Source: Cristatella mucedo
Taxonomy: Eukaryota; Bryozoa; Phylactolaemata; Cristatellidae
DNA length: 64,000 nt
Direction of reading: 5' to 3'
NCBI GenBank assembly: GCA_009760855.2
Contig: WPIO01000198.1
Coordinates: 62,001 to 126,000, forward strand
In this document: positions 13,201 to 23,307 of the stretch, in pieces
How the letters are laid out: the number at the start of each line of letters is the position of its first letter
Position numbering within the stretch: the stretch's first letter is position 1
The notes under the pieces: generated by a model
Told to the model about the DNA's origin: nothing
What the model saw: the letters and a program-made list of their open reading frames with translations, nothing else
Databases searched by the model: none
Program-made: the position numbers and the translations under genes

Positions 13201-15325
13201 TTGACACCCGCTAGGTATTCTCACGATTCCTCGCATTTCTGTCAGACCGTCGAACATTCACCTCAATCGTTCACTGCTGATAGAGTCACACCAGCAGATT
13301 TCATAACCCTGAGAGTAAACTTTAAGGCAAGCTTGCTCGTTCGGAGCCGACGACAGAGGCAAACTTTGGCGAACTGGAGAAAGCGAGAGCAGTACTGACA
13401 GGCAGAGATGGGCTGCGTCACTGCATCTGAACGAGTTAATTGTGCTCCATTGCGACACAGTGTGTCACAAAGTGGGAACTGCATGGTCCGGCACGCTTGT
13501 GCGCATCCCCTGTGGCAAGAGATAAAATTTCCACTTAACAAGAAGAGAAACTGCCAGCGGTTAATTAGCAAAGCTCAAGCATAATTACGTTCAGCTAAGA
13601 CTGCTGGAAGCTACGAGCTACGAGAAACTCTCCAAACCTCGGATTTCTGAAAGTCGTATTCGAGCTTGAATTGCAGCTTGCCCAGCTTTTCGACCGACTT
13701 CTTCTCCTCGTCAGCGCCCTCCTCCTCGTTCTCCTCCATGTTCGTGTCCAGCTGCTCCAGGTCTGGCTGCACCTGCTCCTTCGTCAGCGCGGCTCCGAGC
13801 AGCTTCACACTTTTGATGTCGACTATACCTAAGGAAAACGGCAGCTAGCGCGGGGATTCTAGCGAAGCGATATCGATCGATCGCACGGTGCACTTTCTTC
13901 GAAAGCCGAGGCCTGTCGACCACATGCCTTCCCGCATGGCGCCGAGCTCTCGCGGGTAGTAGCGGCAGCGACAGCGAGATCTCTTAACTGACCTTTCATC
14001 AAGTTTCCCGATCCGCCTCCTTTGCTTCCATCTTTGCCCCCCTTCTTCTTGCAGCAGCATTTCTTGCAGATGCAAATGCATATGACGAGGAAGAGCAGGA
14101 CCACTACCGCGGCAATGGCGATAATGGCTGGTACGGGCACTGCAAGTAAAACCGGTGGCTAAAGTACCTTAAACAACTCAGTAACGACTCAGTCACGATT
14201 GACGTGGCAGCGGCGACCACCGGAATGAGGCGTAGCTCGGCGGCGGCGGCGAGCCTCGATGCTCAACTGGTAGGTCCGATTCATGGGAATTCGCCAGCTA
14301 GCGGGCGTGCTGATTAGAGCATTTACTAACGCTGAGGCTTTGCACACAGCTCAGCCAGCCGATTGGTCAGCGACTGCGATTACTGCGATGCAATTCTGCA
14401 GCCTACTGAGATTGTGAGTCGGACTTGCATTTCATAAAATATCAGCTCGAAGGGCCGCCCGGACGAAGCCGATCCTACACGGATCAACTCGAAGGGGCAG
14501 CAAGCGAGCGAGAGAGCTACAACTCTTTAATCGAGTCGAGACAACTCCCTCCTTCGACAGAGAGTGGAGACGTTCTCAGAGAAAGGCTCCCAACAAGTTA
14601 TCACACGCGACCTTCAGAGACGCGACCAGCCATGACCACCTGGACTAGCCGTGGCAGTTATCCTCTCCTGGCAGCAGCAGACCGGCCTGAGTCGGACGTC
14701 ACGACTCGGAATGGTCGTCAACCGCTTAGCAAGCCCAAGGGTTGTGCAACCAGGTCCAGTACGCTCTGAGAGCGTAGCTATTTCGCGTGGGCAGCCTGAG
14801 TTTCGCCATATGGGGAGGGGTGTGTGTATATGTGAGAGACGCAAAGTCATGTTTCCCTCACAGGCTCGCAGCACTGTGCTGTACCAAATGCTTTCACTGA
14901 AAGGTACCGCTGGATAAACTATGTGAGAGCAACGGTGCTTGTTTAGTCAGTGAACTGCTTTGAAGCTCTTCGAAATAAAATAGATTGTATTTTACCTCCA
15001 ACTGCAAAGAGCTCCAACAGGAGAAACTTCGCTCATTTGCTTAAGGTGTAAATTAAAATACTCCTCGCATATATCTGCTGAAATATTTACTAAGCCCAGG
15101 TCCCTCTGTACCGGTCGGCTAGCACTTGGCCTGTCCATCGCCATCTCATCTGTTCGAAGGCAAAAGAGGGCGTGGGGAGCACAGTCTAGCATTAGTTACA
15201 AGGACACGTGCCTCGCCATGCGAACCTGGACATTGAGACGTCAAAAATAATCGAGGGCTTCTTAACCGTGCGATGATATCTCAGATTTTAAACCGCCGTA
15301 ATAGGGATCTGGGTGCACACATATG

Positions 15326-15363
<38 letters not shown>

Positions 15364-15454
15364 CATATATATATATATATCGCATATATATATATATCGC
15401 ATATATATATATATATATACTCGCATATATATATACTCGCATATATATACTCGC

Positions 15455-15485
<31 letters not shown>

Positions 15486-17985
15486 TATGTATGCGAGTGA
15501 AGTGAGCCGCGTATACGTGAAGATATGTGAAGCACCTGCATAGAGATTAAATTATCTCAAGGCGCCATACAAATGAGTTATATTTTTATATGTTAAGTTA
15601 GGCTCACGCTAAGTTCGGTGTGCGGGTTTTTCACATAGCCAGCCTCCTAATCTCTGACATGGACGTCGTTTTTGCGGTATTTCGAACATCACTATTTCTG
15701 CTTAAGGGCGGAAAGAACTTATACGATGTTTATATACTTGTGGGATGCTTTTTGTAATCGCGACCCACGTGCCAGCAAAAGTTAAGACTGGGCAAGATTG
15801 GAGTTTATCCATGTGCCAGACAAAGTTGTCGGCAAGGAGGTCAAAGAAAATCTTGTTCAATTTCATTCGATAAATAGTAACTCGGGAAGACAGTTTTCGT
15901 TTAAATGCCGGCCTAATGGAAGGTGACGTGGTGGCCAGATAATCATGAGTGCGCACAGGATCGGCAAGCGTCGAAGATGAAGAAGTGAAGAGTGCCGCAC
16001 AGGACCGAGGACTTCATCATTGGTTAGTCATGTGACCGGCAAAACGCCTGTAAAGCGGATTTCAGTCACACTTCGCTCTCGGAGTTCAGCTCTGCACGCT
16101 TTTGAGCGCCAGCGGAAATGCTTGCACTGGTGTTGTAACGACCGCACAATGCCGCTTTGAGTGAATCTGTGCGAGACATCAGATCAGTTAATAGGCAAGG
16201 TCTAGGATTTAAGATTCCCCATTAGCAGAATTAGCGCACCGTGGAAATCGCTTGAGCATTTTATCAGTGAGTCGTGGATTACTCGCGAACCCGAAATATG
16301 ACATGGGAACGGCACTATGCCCAGATGCGATTTTATTTACCTTGATCCCGCGTGGACTTTTGCAGCTATGTGAGACTCGGCTGGCCGTCGCGAGCTTTGC
16401 GCTTGCTAATGCAGCATCTGACCTCTGCTTGCGAATCGTGTGGGCTGACATTTGCCAGTCATATAACTTCCGCTTTCACATACGTGCTTTCCATTGCAAA
16501 GCTCACTCTCATTGCTCTTATTGGAGCCTTCCATTTCAGAACACATTGTCATTGGTGCTTCGATTCACACTTCATTAGGGGTCCATCATGCAAAAATACT
16601 TTAGTTGGTGCTTAAAATCGAATAAACGCTCTCACGTATGCTTTCCCTTACAAAAAACACCTTGATAGGAGCTTTCAATTCAAAACTCACTTTCATCTTT
16701 TCTTTTAACTAAATACCTATAAAAGTATTCCGTTCTTTAATTAGTTTTAGCCACCTCCATTCCTAGACTGCTAGGGGCTCAGTCTACTCTTTTCACGTCC
16801 ATAACAGCACAACTCAGTTGCAACAACGCATGGTATCAAGTGCCTCTTTTAAAAAGTATGGAAGAATGTTGTTTTATGCATCGAAACTTTGAGTTCAGCT
16901 AAAGTATATATTTGTTCTTAGAAAGACGGTGCAGATAAGGTTAAGAGTTTCAACGCCGGACAAAGGCTCATTGTTTGCTGATCTCCTTTAGCAACAGCTA
17001 AACGCTTGCCTGAGAGCTTACGATTGGCTAATCATTGACCCAATCCAGTGATCCCAATCTACGTGCAGTACAGTTAGAGGATGGCGACAGGAATAGGAGG
17101 TGGGCGTCTGGCCATTTGAGATCCTAGAGAAGGGCAGCTACGTGGGCCAACTCACCTCAACTGTCTATACTCACCCCCCTCCGACCGTTACCAGCGACGA
17201 AATATTTTCAACTGTAAGTGGTATTTTCAATTTTAATATTTGTTATTTTCAATTTTAATTTCTTTTAAGTTCAATAATAGGCAACCATTAAATTCGTATC
17301 GTGTAAACACTAAGATTGTTCGCTAAAAAATTTGTAAAACTTGCTGATTTTACCCATAGATAAATACTAGCTCTGTCCCTCGTTAAAATACATGTCTGTT
17401 TTGAAAATAAGTAAATTACTCTTCACATTTGAAGTGCACATACTCTGAGTCAAAGGCTACGTAGGCTCATGTGCATAACGGCGTGTGGAGAAAGGACTGG
17501 AGCGTTTGCCTGCCCAATACAGCTGCTGCTGCCGCTGCTGCTGCTGCTGCTGTTGCTGCTGTTGCTGCCGCTGCTGCTGCTGCCGTTGTGGAGGTGGGCA
17601 CCAAGGCGGTCGCCGCTTTAGGGAATTACGTGGCACTCAACATGGCCATGCCTATGGTGCGCAGCATAAAATGTAAAAGCTTTCCTCTTGCCCTGGCCTG
17701 TGAGGCTAAATCGATTCCATTAGTTCAACACAGTGCGCTTCCTTCCGAGAAATCCTGGGCGAACGTTAGCGCTCAGCAGTACCAGCAGCCTGCCCCAAGG
17801 GCAAAGTAGTTGCTACTCACAATGGGTCTTTTCACTCAGCGTGTCGAGGAGGTCAGTCATTCCTTGCTTGATCTTGTCTCCGATGTCGGAACCTGCGGAC
17901 GACGTGCCGTTGGTCGCTGTTTCTGCCGCGGTTGCATTCCCTGATTCGGAACGAATCCGTCTGACCAAGTATTCGAAACTGTTTA
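7107..17985 (-). CDS. Syt1: Synaptotagmin-1-type gene, eight joined coding exons (start exon missing)
   Basis: Synaptotagmin-1 is a synaptic-vesicle membrane protein whose two C2 domains bind calcium and acidic lipids to trigger fusion. Joining exons 17985-17821, 14139-13993, 13828-13638, 12436-12269, 12143-11976, 10455-10341, 10085-9952 and 7292-7107 (minus strand) keeps one reading frame. It gives about 423 residues, close to the usual family length of about 420. Order: luminal segment, membrane span, cysteine and lysine cluster, acidic linker, C2A, C2B. All ten aspartates expected to bind calcium are present: MDM, SDPYVK and DFDRFSKHD in C2A; KKMDV, SDPYVK and DYDRIGTSD in C2B. The C2B polybasic stretch [11 protein letters not shown] and the terminal WHTL motif are also present. 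Every internal junction is GT-AG. No initiator methionine was found, so a further upstream exon is expected. The assignment to type 1 rests on recalled family motifs, not on a database search. Confidence 0.93.
8230..8950 (+). mobile_element. Decayed L2-like LINE 3' fragment, split by a SINE
   Basis: Lies in the last synaptotagmin intron. 8230-8544 matches the post-reverse-transcriptase region ([13 protein letters not shown]-like, then a cysteine/arginine-rich part). After a SINE (8545-8690) the element resumes at about 8690, including CTTTGGAGACCGAGCCTTCA. It is highly diverged. Confidence 0.7.
8545..8690 (+). mobile_element. SINE family A (tRNA-derived head, LINE-like tail)
   Basis: Head GGGTTGGTCCAAGGGTAAAG (A-box-like) and GTGGGCTCGAGCCC (B-box-like). 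Tail AGCGCCTGAATAGAGATTT...TTGGGGCGCTATACAAATG. Inserted in an older LINE fragment. Confidence 0.85.
9665..9832 (-). mobile_element. SINE family B
   Basis: TACTAGCTGATTTAAAGCCT, TATAGCGACAGAGGAGCC and GGATTCAAACCCACGAACTC. In the last synaptotagmin intron, 120 bp downstream of exon G in the gene's direction. Confidence 0.85.
9952..10085 (-). CDS. Syt1: Synaptotagmin exon G: C2B polybasic strand
   Basis: 134 bp. It continues [19 protein letters not shown]. The lysine-rich beta strand binds phosphoinositides and SNARE/AP-2 partners in characterised synaptotagmins. It ends [18 protein letters not shown]. Acceptor ACGCAG|AT; donor CAG|GTAACG, phase 0. Confidence 0.95.
10341..10455 (-). CDS. Syt1: Synaptotagmin exon F: start of C2B
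   Basis: 115 bp. [19 protein letters not shown] opens C2B, and [10 protein letters not shown] carries the first C2B calcium aspartate. Acceptor TTGTAG|GAG; donor TCTG|GTGCGT, leaving one G that completes the aspartate codon of SDPYVK in the next exon. Confidence 0.95.
11225..11890 (+). mobile_element. L2-like LINE 3' fragment
   Basis: In the synaptotagmin intron between exons E and F, antisense to that gene. It contains the remnant [13 protein letters not shown], the tail segment and the hairpin GCGCCTAGAAAGAG...GGGCGCTTTATCAA followed by (TTA)n at 11870-11890. Confidence 0.85.
11976..12143 (-). CDS. Syt1: Synaptotagmin exon E: C2A second half
   Basis: 168 bp, 56 codons, phase 0 on both sides. 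It contains [20 protein letters not shown], with the other three C2A calcium aspartates, and EEWRDI before the C2A-C2B linker. The intron before it is only 125 bp. Acceptor TTGTAG; donor AAA|GTAAGC. A longer overlapping frame visible on this strand (11972-12454) reads through the short intron and is not the protein. Confidence 0.95.
12269..12436 (-). CDS. Syt1: Synaptotagmin exon D: C2A first half
   Basis: 168 bp, 56 codons, phase 0 on both sides. It contains [20 protein letters not shown], with the first two C2A calcium aspartates, and [15 protein letters not shown]. Acceptor follows a T-rich tract ending TTTTTTGCAG; donor AAG|GTACTT. Confidence 0.95.
12638..12772 (-). mobile_element. SINE family A
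   Basis: Reverse orientation: TAATTCATTAGCATAGTACC tail, AGGCTCGAGCTC (B box) and GCGAGCACCTTAACCAATGG (A box). In the synaptotagmin intron between exons C and D. Confidence 0.85.
13638..13828 (-). CDS. Syt1: Synaptotagmin exon C: acidic linker and start of C2A
   Basis: 191 bp. The acceptor CCTTAG|GT completes the glycine codon of the previous exon. It encodes KSVKLLG, then a strongly acidic linker ([13 protein letters not shown]), then [15 protein letters not shown], the first beta strand of C2A. Donor GAG|GTTTGG at 13637-13636, phase 0. Confidence 0.93.
13993..14139 (-). CDS. Syt1: Synaptotagmin exon B: transmembrane segment
   Basis: 147 bp. It starts [18 protein letters not shown], a single membrane span, followed by the cysteine-rich [13 protein letters not shown]. 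Such cysteines are palmitoylation sites in synaptotagmins, and the lysines mark the cytosolic side. A glycine- and lysine-rich linker follows. Acceptor TTGCAG|TG; donor AAAG|GTCAGT at 13992-13991 (phase 1). Confidence 0.93.
15325..15492. repeat. (TA)n array with regularly spaced CGCA/CTCGCA interruptions
   Basis: Blocks of ATATATAT separated by CGC or ACTCGC every 15-20 bp, in the long first synaptotagmin intron of this window. Confidence 0.95.
15515..15590 (+). mobile_element. SINE family A, tail fragment
   Basis: TGTGAAGCACCTGCATAGAG...CAAGGCGCCATACAAATG only; no tRNA-like head. It follows the (TA)n array directly. Confidence 0.65.
17520..17590 (+). repeat. Imperfect (CTG)n tract
   Basis: CTG units with CCG and TTG variants in the synaptotagmin intron between exons A and B. 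The polyalanine frame over it is intronic and antisense to the gene. Confidence 0.9.
17821..17985 (-). CDS. Syt1: Synaptotagmin exon A: luminal (N-terminal) segment
   Basis: The donor at 17820-17819 (T|GTGAGT) leaves one base, T, which completes a TTG leucine with the TG that starts the next exon, giving SEKTH-L-PVP. The segment carries two N-glycosylation sequons, NAT and NGT, and an amphipathic stretch ([16 protein letters not shown]) before the membrane span, as in family luminal domains. The upstream edge is uncertain. The best pyrimidine-rich acceptor puts the exon start at 17985, but AGs leading to starts at 17978, 17960 and 17940 are alternatives. There is no ATG in this frame downstream of the stop at about 18011, so the start codon lies in another exon. 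Confidence 0.75.
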
Positions 17986-20649
17986 CTAAAATCAGGGAAA
18001 ATACGCGCTAGATTGGTTGATGCCCAATGGTGCTTCTCGTCCTGTAGAAAGCCATGTCAAAAAGGCAACGATGCAAATTTATCTCGCTACAGACTGACTA
18101 AGCACCTATATCGATTTAGATTATGCTATAGGCAGTCTCCAAGGAACCATTGTTGACGGAAGTGTGATCACCGGCCTGCCACAGCAGATATTCGGGTCTA
18201 GTTGCTAAGCGTCCTTAATCTGGCGCAGGTTTCTGACATTGCGACAAGCAGATGTGTCAATACTTTGCAAGATCCGCCATAGTCTTTTGAAGCGCAAAAG
18301 CAATGCGCTTGCTGAAGATTGGCTTCCACTATCTGAGAATGCAAATCTATGAGTGAACGTGAACATTAATAAGATCACAAGAGCCTATGGGCAGTCAGGG
18401 CCCTTTACAAGCGTCCAAGGGTATTGCAATTAGGAATTGTACAGCCATCAGGTTTCTTAATTAACCGAAAATTAGAAATTATAAGCTCCATCCATCCACA
18501 ATGTTGACGGTCTAGCAGTCACTAAAGTAGGCTGCTAGAAAAGCATAAGAAAGTGCTTTCGTTAAGTGCAGGCTGCCGATCGACAACCCTTGAGCAGATA
18601 GTATCGTGCTAATCTGCTTGAATCAGAGCTTTTCTGATGATGCAACCCGTGTATGGCGGCATATGGAATGTAGCCCGCTAGAGCTATGTTTGGACGCTTA
18701 AGCAAGACACCGCTACTTTACTACTGCTTGAGGTTGCAATTGCTGTAGAGCCCCGCGGTACCTTCTTGAGATTCCTTCTGTCGCATTGCTCCATCTACTT
18801 AAGGCGCTCGCTCCTCGCCACTCAGGTTGTAGGTTCGACTCCTGAAGCAGACAATCCTTCACTGCCTGCTGCCAAGGCGCGACGAGGCACTGCCAAGGCG
18901 TGTCTGCTTCTACAGAAATGAGGACCAGCTGACCTCTACTTTACCTCCTACTTTACGTTACTCGCATTAACACGCCTATCGCGACACGTGCCTACGGATC
19001 ATCCCGCCCTGCTCGAACAGAAGCACTAGCGGCTGCGATCACTTGCCTTGCCTCTTCATCCTACCCAGCTTAGCCTGAGGCTGCAGCTTGTCCTCCTGCA
19101 GCATATCCTGTATCCAATATCCGATCAGCTGCTTTTGGTTCACAGGCTAGCTATTGTGTGCCTGTCAGCCTCAACAATTATGCAAGGGCAGAACAGGATT
19201 GTCCAATGACACGAGGGCCGTTTCACCTTTCGGACTCGCATCTGACGAGCTCAGCATCTCTCCAACCAGCCGCACCCGTCGAGTTGTACTCCAATAGCTA
19301 TACCGGCAAAATCCTTAGACATCGGAGCTTGCTACTACAAGCTCTCTCTCTTTCTTTCTCATTTTCTCTTCCTCTCTGTCTCCTCGCTCTTGTCCCTCAG
19401 TGGCTGTAGTGTATCTCACAGAGCAATTGACGCCAGCAACAGACAGGAGCTCAGAATGCCTGCAATCTGCAGCAGCATGCACCGAGAGGTAAACCAACAC
19501 GCCCACTGCCGCCACACAAATCCATCGAGTTTGTTTCGGCTTTGTTCACGTCAGTCGCTGCTGGCCAATGAGAAGCTTCAGTGCCATCTCTCTTGAGTAC
19601 AGTATTGGTGAGACAGACAGCAGTGCTTTCAGCAGGTAAAGACATCGCGATACGACCTCGACAGAGAGCGATGATGGCATACGTACAGCAACTTTAAAGT
19701 GCCTAGAAAGATATTCAGTTCTCTGACGGCGCTATACAGATATATTATTATTCTTATTAGTAATGTTCACCGGTAGTGCTTCAGCACACCTACAGCATCT
19801 CTAGCCACAGCATTCAGATAGGCACAAACAAAACGTGCTCAGCGGTGGAAGCTGATCTTAGCATCACCATCCAGATCGTGCGTGACATTTAAGAGTCTGT
19901 TGAGCCAGCGTAAAGACCTGGCGATGGAACCGCGTGTCAGTCATGTGTCAGTGAAGTTTGGAAGTCGGGAAAGTGACGCTCGTCGCTGCGCGGCAGTGCG
20001 TAGGTGACCAGCGACGTCACCTTGCAATTGTTGCTGTAAGCGGAATGTGCCATGACTTTTAGCTTTGAGCTTTCAAGCGCGTCTCATCGAGAGAACAGTC
20101 TCCGTAGCCATGCCATGCCATCTTTCAGGTGACTTCGACCCTCTCGCGTTCGCGGTCGTACTTCGAAAGTAGTGCACTCAATATCACTATTTATATTTCA
20201 ACAATCTTTCTCTGCCTCATACGTACGTTCGCATGCGTGCATGCATGCATGCATGCACGCACGAGAGGTCCTGGTGAACACCACAAGCAGTGTCAGGTAT
20301 CAAACAGAAGAGAACGTGCTGTCAAGCAGTGAATCAAGCGTGTGTGCACTTAAGCGTACGCTCTGTCTACGTCTCAGTCTACGACTCGGCATCCGTCTCG
20401 GCCACGACCTGCCTCTCTTTCGTCACTTGGACTCTGCGTCCATCCGTCCGTCTATGCTTTACATTATCTTTGTCTCCGTCTCACAAGCAGCGCGGATGCG
20501 ACTGGTTAGAGGCCGCGTTGAAGGCAAGGCCGGGCGAGAATGACCGATGCTTTTACGCCTCTCTAAACCCGGCAGAGCGCAGCCGCGTGCGCCTCGTGGG
20601 GCGAGAGAGCGTTCTCGTGCAGGCGCTGAGGTTACAGGTTAATGGTGAG
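17986..20649. other. Upstream of synaptotagmin exon A
   Basis: Should be the intron leading to the missing start exon. Contains a LINE tail (19690), a pyrimidine-rich run (19335-19400) and a GCATGCAT run (20231-20258). No start exon recognised. Confidence 0.45.
19690..19758 (+). mobile_element. LINE 3' hairpin tail only
   Basis: GTGCCTAGAAAGATATTC...GACGGCGCTATACAGA followed by ATTATTATTC, an L2-like 3' end with almost nothing upstream. Confidence 0.7.
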
Positions 20650-20709
20650 CCGACCCAGCAGCATTATTTATATAGCGGCCGGCGAGTCTTAACGGCTACC
20701 GCCACCACT

Positions 20710-20750
<41 letters not shown>

Positions 20751-20970
20751 TATAATTCATTTATATAACGCCCCAAGAGAACCTAATCACTATTCAGGCG
20801 CTTCACATATGCCTCAGGGCTCGAGGCCACGACCTCAGTCAGACCTTGGTCGGGGACGAGCACGTTAACCGCCAGACCAAACCCCAGCACTTGCAGTGGG
20901 AAATAGAGGATCGCCCACTCTGAAAGATTCGAACTGACTGCCTGGTCTGTGAAGAGCGAGCTCATTCACC
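20650..20970 (-). mobile_element. SINE family B interrupted by a SINE family A
   Basis: The outer parts (20650-20710 and 20888-20970) are two halves of one SINE-B: GTCTTAACGGCTACCGCCAC on one side, ACTTGCAGTGGGAAATAGAG and AAGATTCGAACTG on the other. Between them lies a SINE-A on the minus strand (see next entry) with an (AT)n tail. Confidence 0.8.
20711..20887 (-). mobile_element. SINE family A nested in SINE B
   Basis: Starts with (AT)n and TAATTCATTTATATAACGCC, then AGGGCTCGAGGCC (B box) and the A-box region GAGCACGTTAACCGCCAGAC. It has a short flanking match, CCACTT and GCACTT, that may be a target-site duplication. Confidence 0.8.
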
Positions 20971-21107
20971 CCCTGGGGCTGGGGCTGATACCAAGGGGTG
21001 AACTAAGCAATTAAGTAAAGGATGAAGTAACGGATCAAGCTTTGCACGACTAGGAATCACCACCTGGTACCTACCACTACGCCCTCGATAAAGGCTGAAC
21101 AATGACA

Positions 21108-21177
21108 GCGGCTCCTAGAAAGAGATTGAGTTCTCTGAGGGCCCTTTATCAAGTGCATTATTATTATTATTATTACC
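21108..21177 (+). mobile_element. LINE 3' hairpin tail only
   Basis: CTCCTAGAAAGAGATTGAG and GAGGGCCCTTTATCAAGTGC followed by (ATT)n; an extremely 5'-truncated L2-like insertion. Confidence 0.75.
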
Positions 21178-21594
21178 ATACGTCGACGTTGAGACGCTCG
21201 ATCTCAGGCCTCTGCACCTGAGACAGAAGTGACTGGCGCTCGAATGGCTGGCGGCCCGCGGCAGCTGCAGCACGCGGCTCCGGCCTTCGGCTGCCACCGA
21301 GGCCGCCGAGCACTGCACCGAGGCCGCCCGGCGGCGGTGGCAGCGCTAAGCTACTCGGGCAGGCTCGAACACTGCGCAGGACGCCGGCGCATCGCGGGAG
21401 GAGACAATGAGGACCGCACGCCCCATGGCAGAATTTAAAGAACGCCAGCAGTCGTACCGACGGCTGGAGGGCCTGCTCGACGTTCCAGCAGCAGCCGCGT
21501 CACCTTGATGCAATGCTTCTAGCGACGCCGCACAGCGAAAGCTGTCACTTGCCACAGCGAGCGACAGCACGCGAGGATGACCGTGGTCAGCAAC

Positions 21595-21840
21595 GCTGAG
21601 AGAGAGGAGAGAGAAAGCAGAGACATGGGAGGGAGAGGACAGAGAGAGGATAAAGGGAGAGAAAAGAGGAGAGAAGAGAAAGAGAGAGAACGGGGAGTAG
21701 AGGAGAGAGAAGAAAGATGAGAGAGAGGAGAGGTGGGAGACAGGAGAGATGGAAGAGTGATAGGGGACTGAGAGAAGAGAAACATGAGGGAAGGGGGAAA
21801 GAGAGAGAGAACGGGGAGGAGAGGAGAAGAGAGGAGGGAT

Positions 21841-21875
<35 letters not shown>

Positions 21876-21930
21876 GGGAGTAGAGGAGAGACAGGAAAGA
21901 GAAGGAGAGAGAAGTAAGCGAGAGAGACCT
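21595..21930. repeat. Purine tract (GAGA/GGGA-rich)
   Basis: About 330 bp of nearly pure purines on the plus strand, including (GA)16 near 21846-21871 and repeats of GAACGGGGAGTAGAGGAGAG. Confidence 0.93.
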
Positions 21931-21959
21931 CCGCGAGCATATCTACACCAGTCTTGCTC

Positions 21960-23276
21960 GCATTGCCCCTAATAATCTCGCCGTGACGTGACGAGGCCAC
22001 CGAGCGCGGTGCTCCCGCCGGACGTCCGCTAGAGGCTACCGCGCTCTCGACGCGACCTAGTCGCAACCGCCCGACAGCGGCTCGTCTGCTCGCTCTGCAG
22101 CTGGCGGCAGCCGCCTTTTGCCCGCACTGTTGCGGGCTTTTCGGCCAAAACGGCGCGGCGAATAATTTAGCCGCCTCAGCACTGCTGGGGACGCCTGGGC
22201 GCGTCGCCGCCCGCCGGGCGGCGTTGTTGCCTACGTGCTAGCGCTTGCGCTGCGCCTGAACCCGCCAAACCGACGTCTCATTTGGTCAGCGACGCTGCGC
22301 TTCGTCGGCTGCTTAGCTGCGACCGAGGATTCACGAGCACGCAGCAGGCTGCAGCCGAAACTCGACAGTTGACTCGCTGGCTTTCCGTAGGGACGCGCGA
22401 GGCGACGCGCTGCCAGCGACGCGATGCTAGCAGCCGCCGCCGCAGCAGCCGCGGCTTTCCGGCCACGTAGATTGCGTCGATGCGGCCGCCGCCGCAGAGT
22501 GGCGAGCGAGCGAGCGGGATGGGTGACTTTGCGAAGCGCGCGCATGTGCAGAAAGGCGTCGGCGCGCGTCGGCGTGCGGCGAGCAGACGACGGACGCGTC
22601 GTCGACTCACCGGCGGCGCGGCGGCTCATCTTCGGCGTCTCTTCGGCGGCGGCGGCGGCGACTCTCGCGCAGCTACGCAGACGCCATAAGTCTCTTCTGC
22701 GACAGCGGCTCTTGACGAAAGAATGCCTCACGTGAAAATCGATTACGGCGAATGCGCCGTGCAAAAATCAATTGGTCATGGGCAGGGCGCATTCACGGGG
22801 AGTTGGATCGATAGAAACCAGAATATTTCACCGGTAATACGTGTCGACGACTCCCTTTTTAGACGTCTTACCTCGCGAACGCGGGCTCCACCCACGCCGC
22901 TTCCATGCGCACGAGTACCAGCCTGCGCAGCGTGAGCTGCCAGCTGCCTGCGCCGCACGACGATCTGCGCTCCCGCCGCGCGCGCTGCGCCTCGCGGAGA
23001 GCCGACCCACGCGGACGTCGTTGCAAGGAGCTCACACCTCCGGCGACTCGCGGCGCCCAAGTCGGCGGTTAACGCTGAGGGGAGGAGTTTGGAGAGAGGT
23101 GACTGGCCGGTTTAGGGATCGTGGCGGTCATGATCGCCGCCCCTCCGAAGGTCCCGCCTAGCGCGCCTCGCGATGCCGCCGCCCCCAACTGCTTTTCGTT
23201 GGAGGGGATCGGAGGCTTCGAGGGCGGTCGACTTTCGCGTCCGATCGGCTGCCGCTGCAGCGGCTGCTGCAGCGAA

Positions 23277-23307
<31 letters not shown>

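Larger units (their letters stand above)
14140..17820 (-). other. Synaptotagmin intron A-B
   Basis: 3.7 kb intron with the interrupted (TA)n array, a SINE-A tail and an imperfect CTG tract. No further exon seen. Confidence 0.75.

Noticed and set aside
16209-16615. Overlapping open frames of 80-108 codons on both strands
   Set aside because: No motif and no splice context; they lie within the long synaptotagmin intron.
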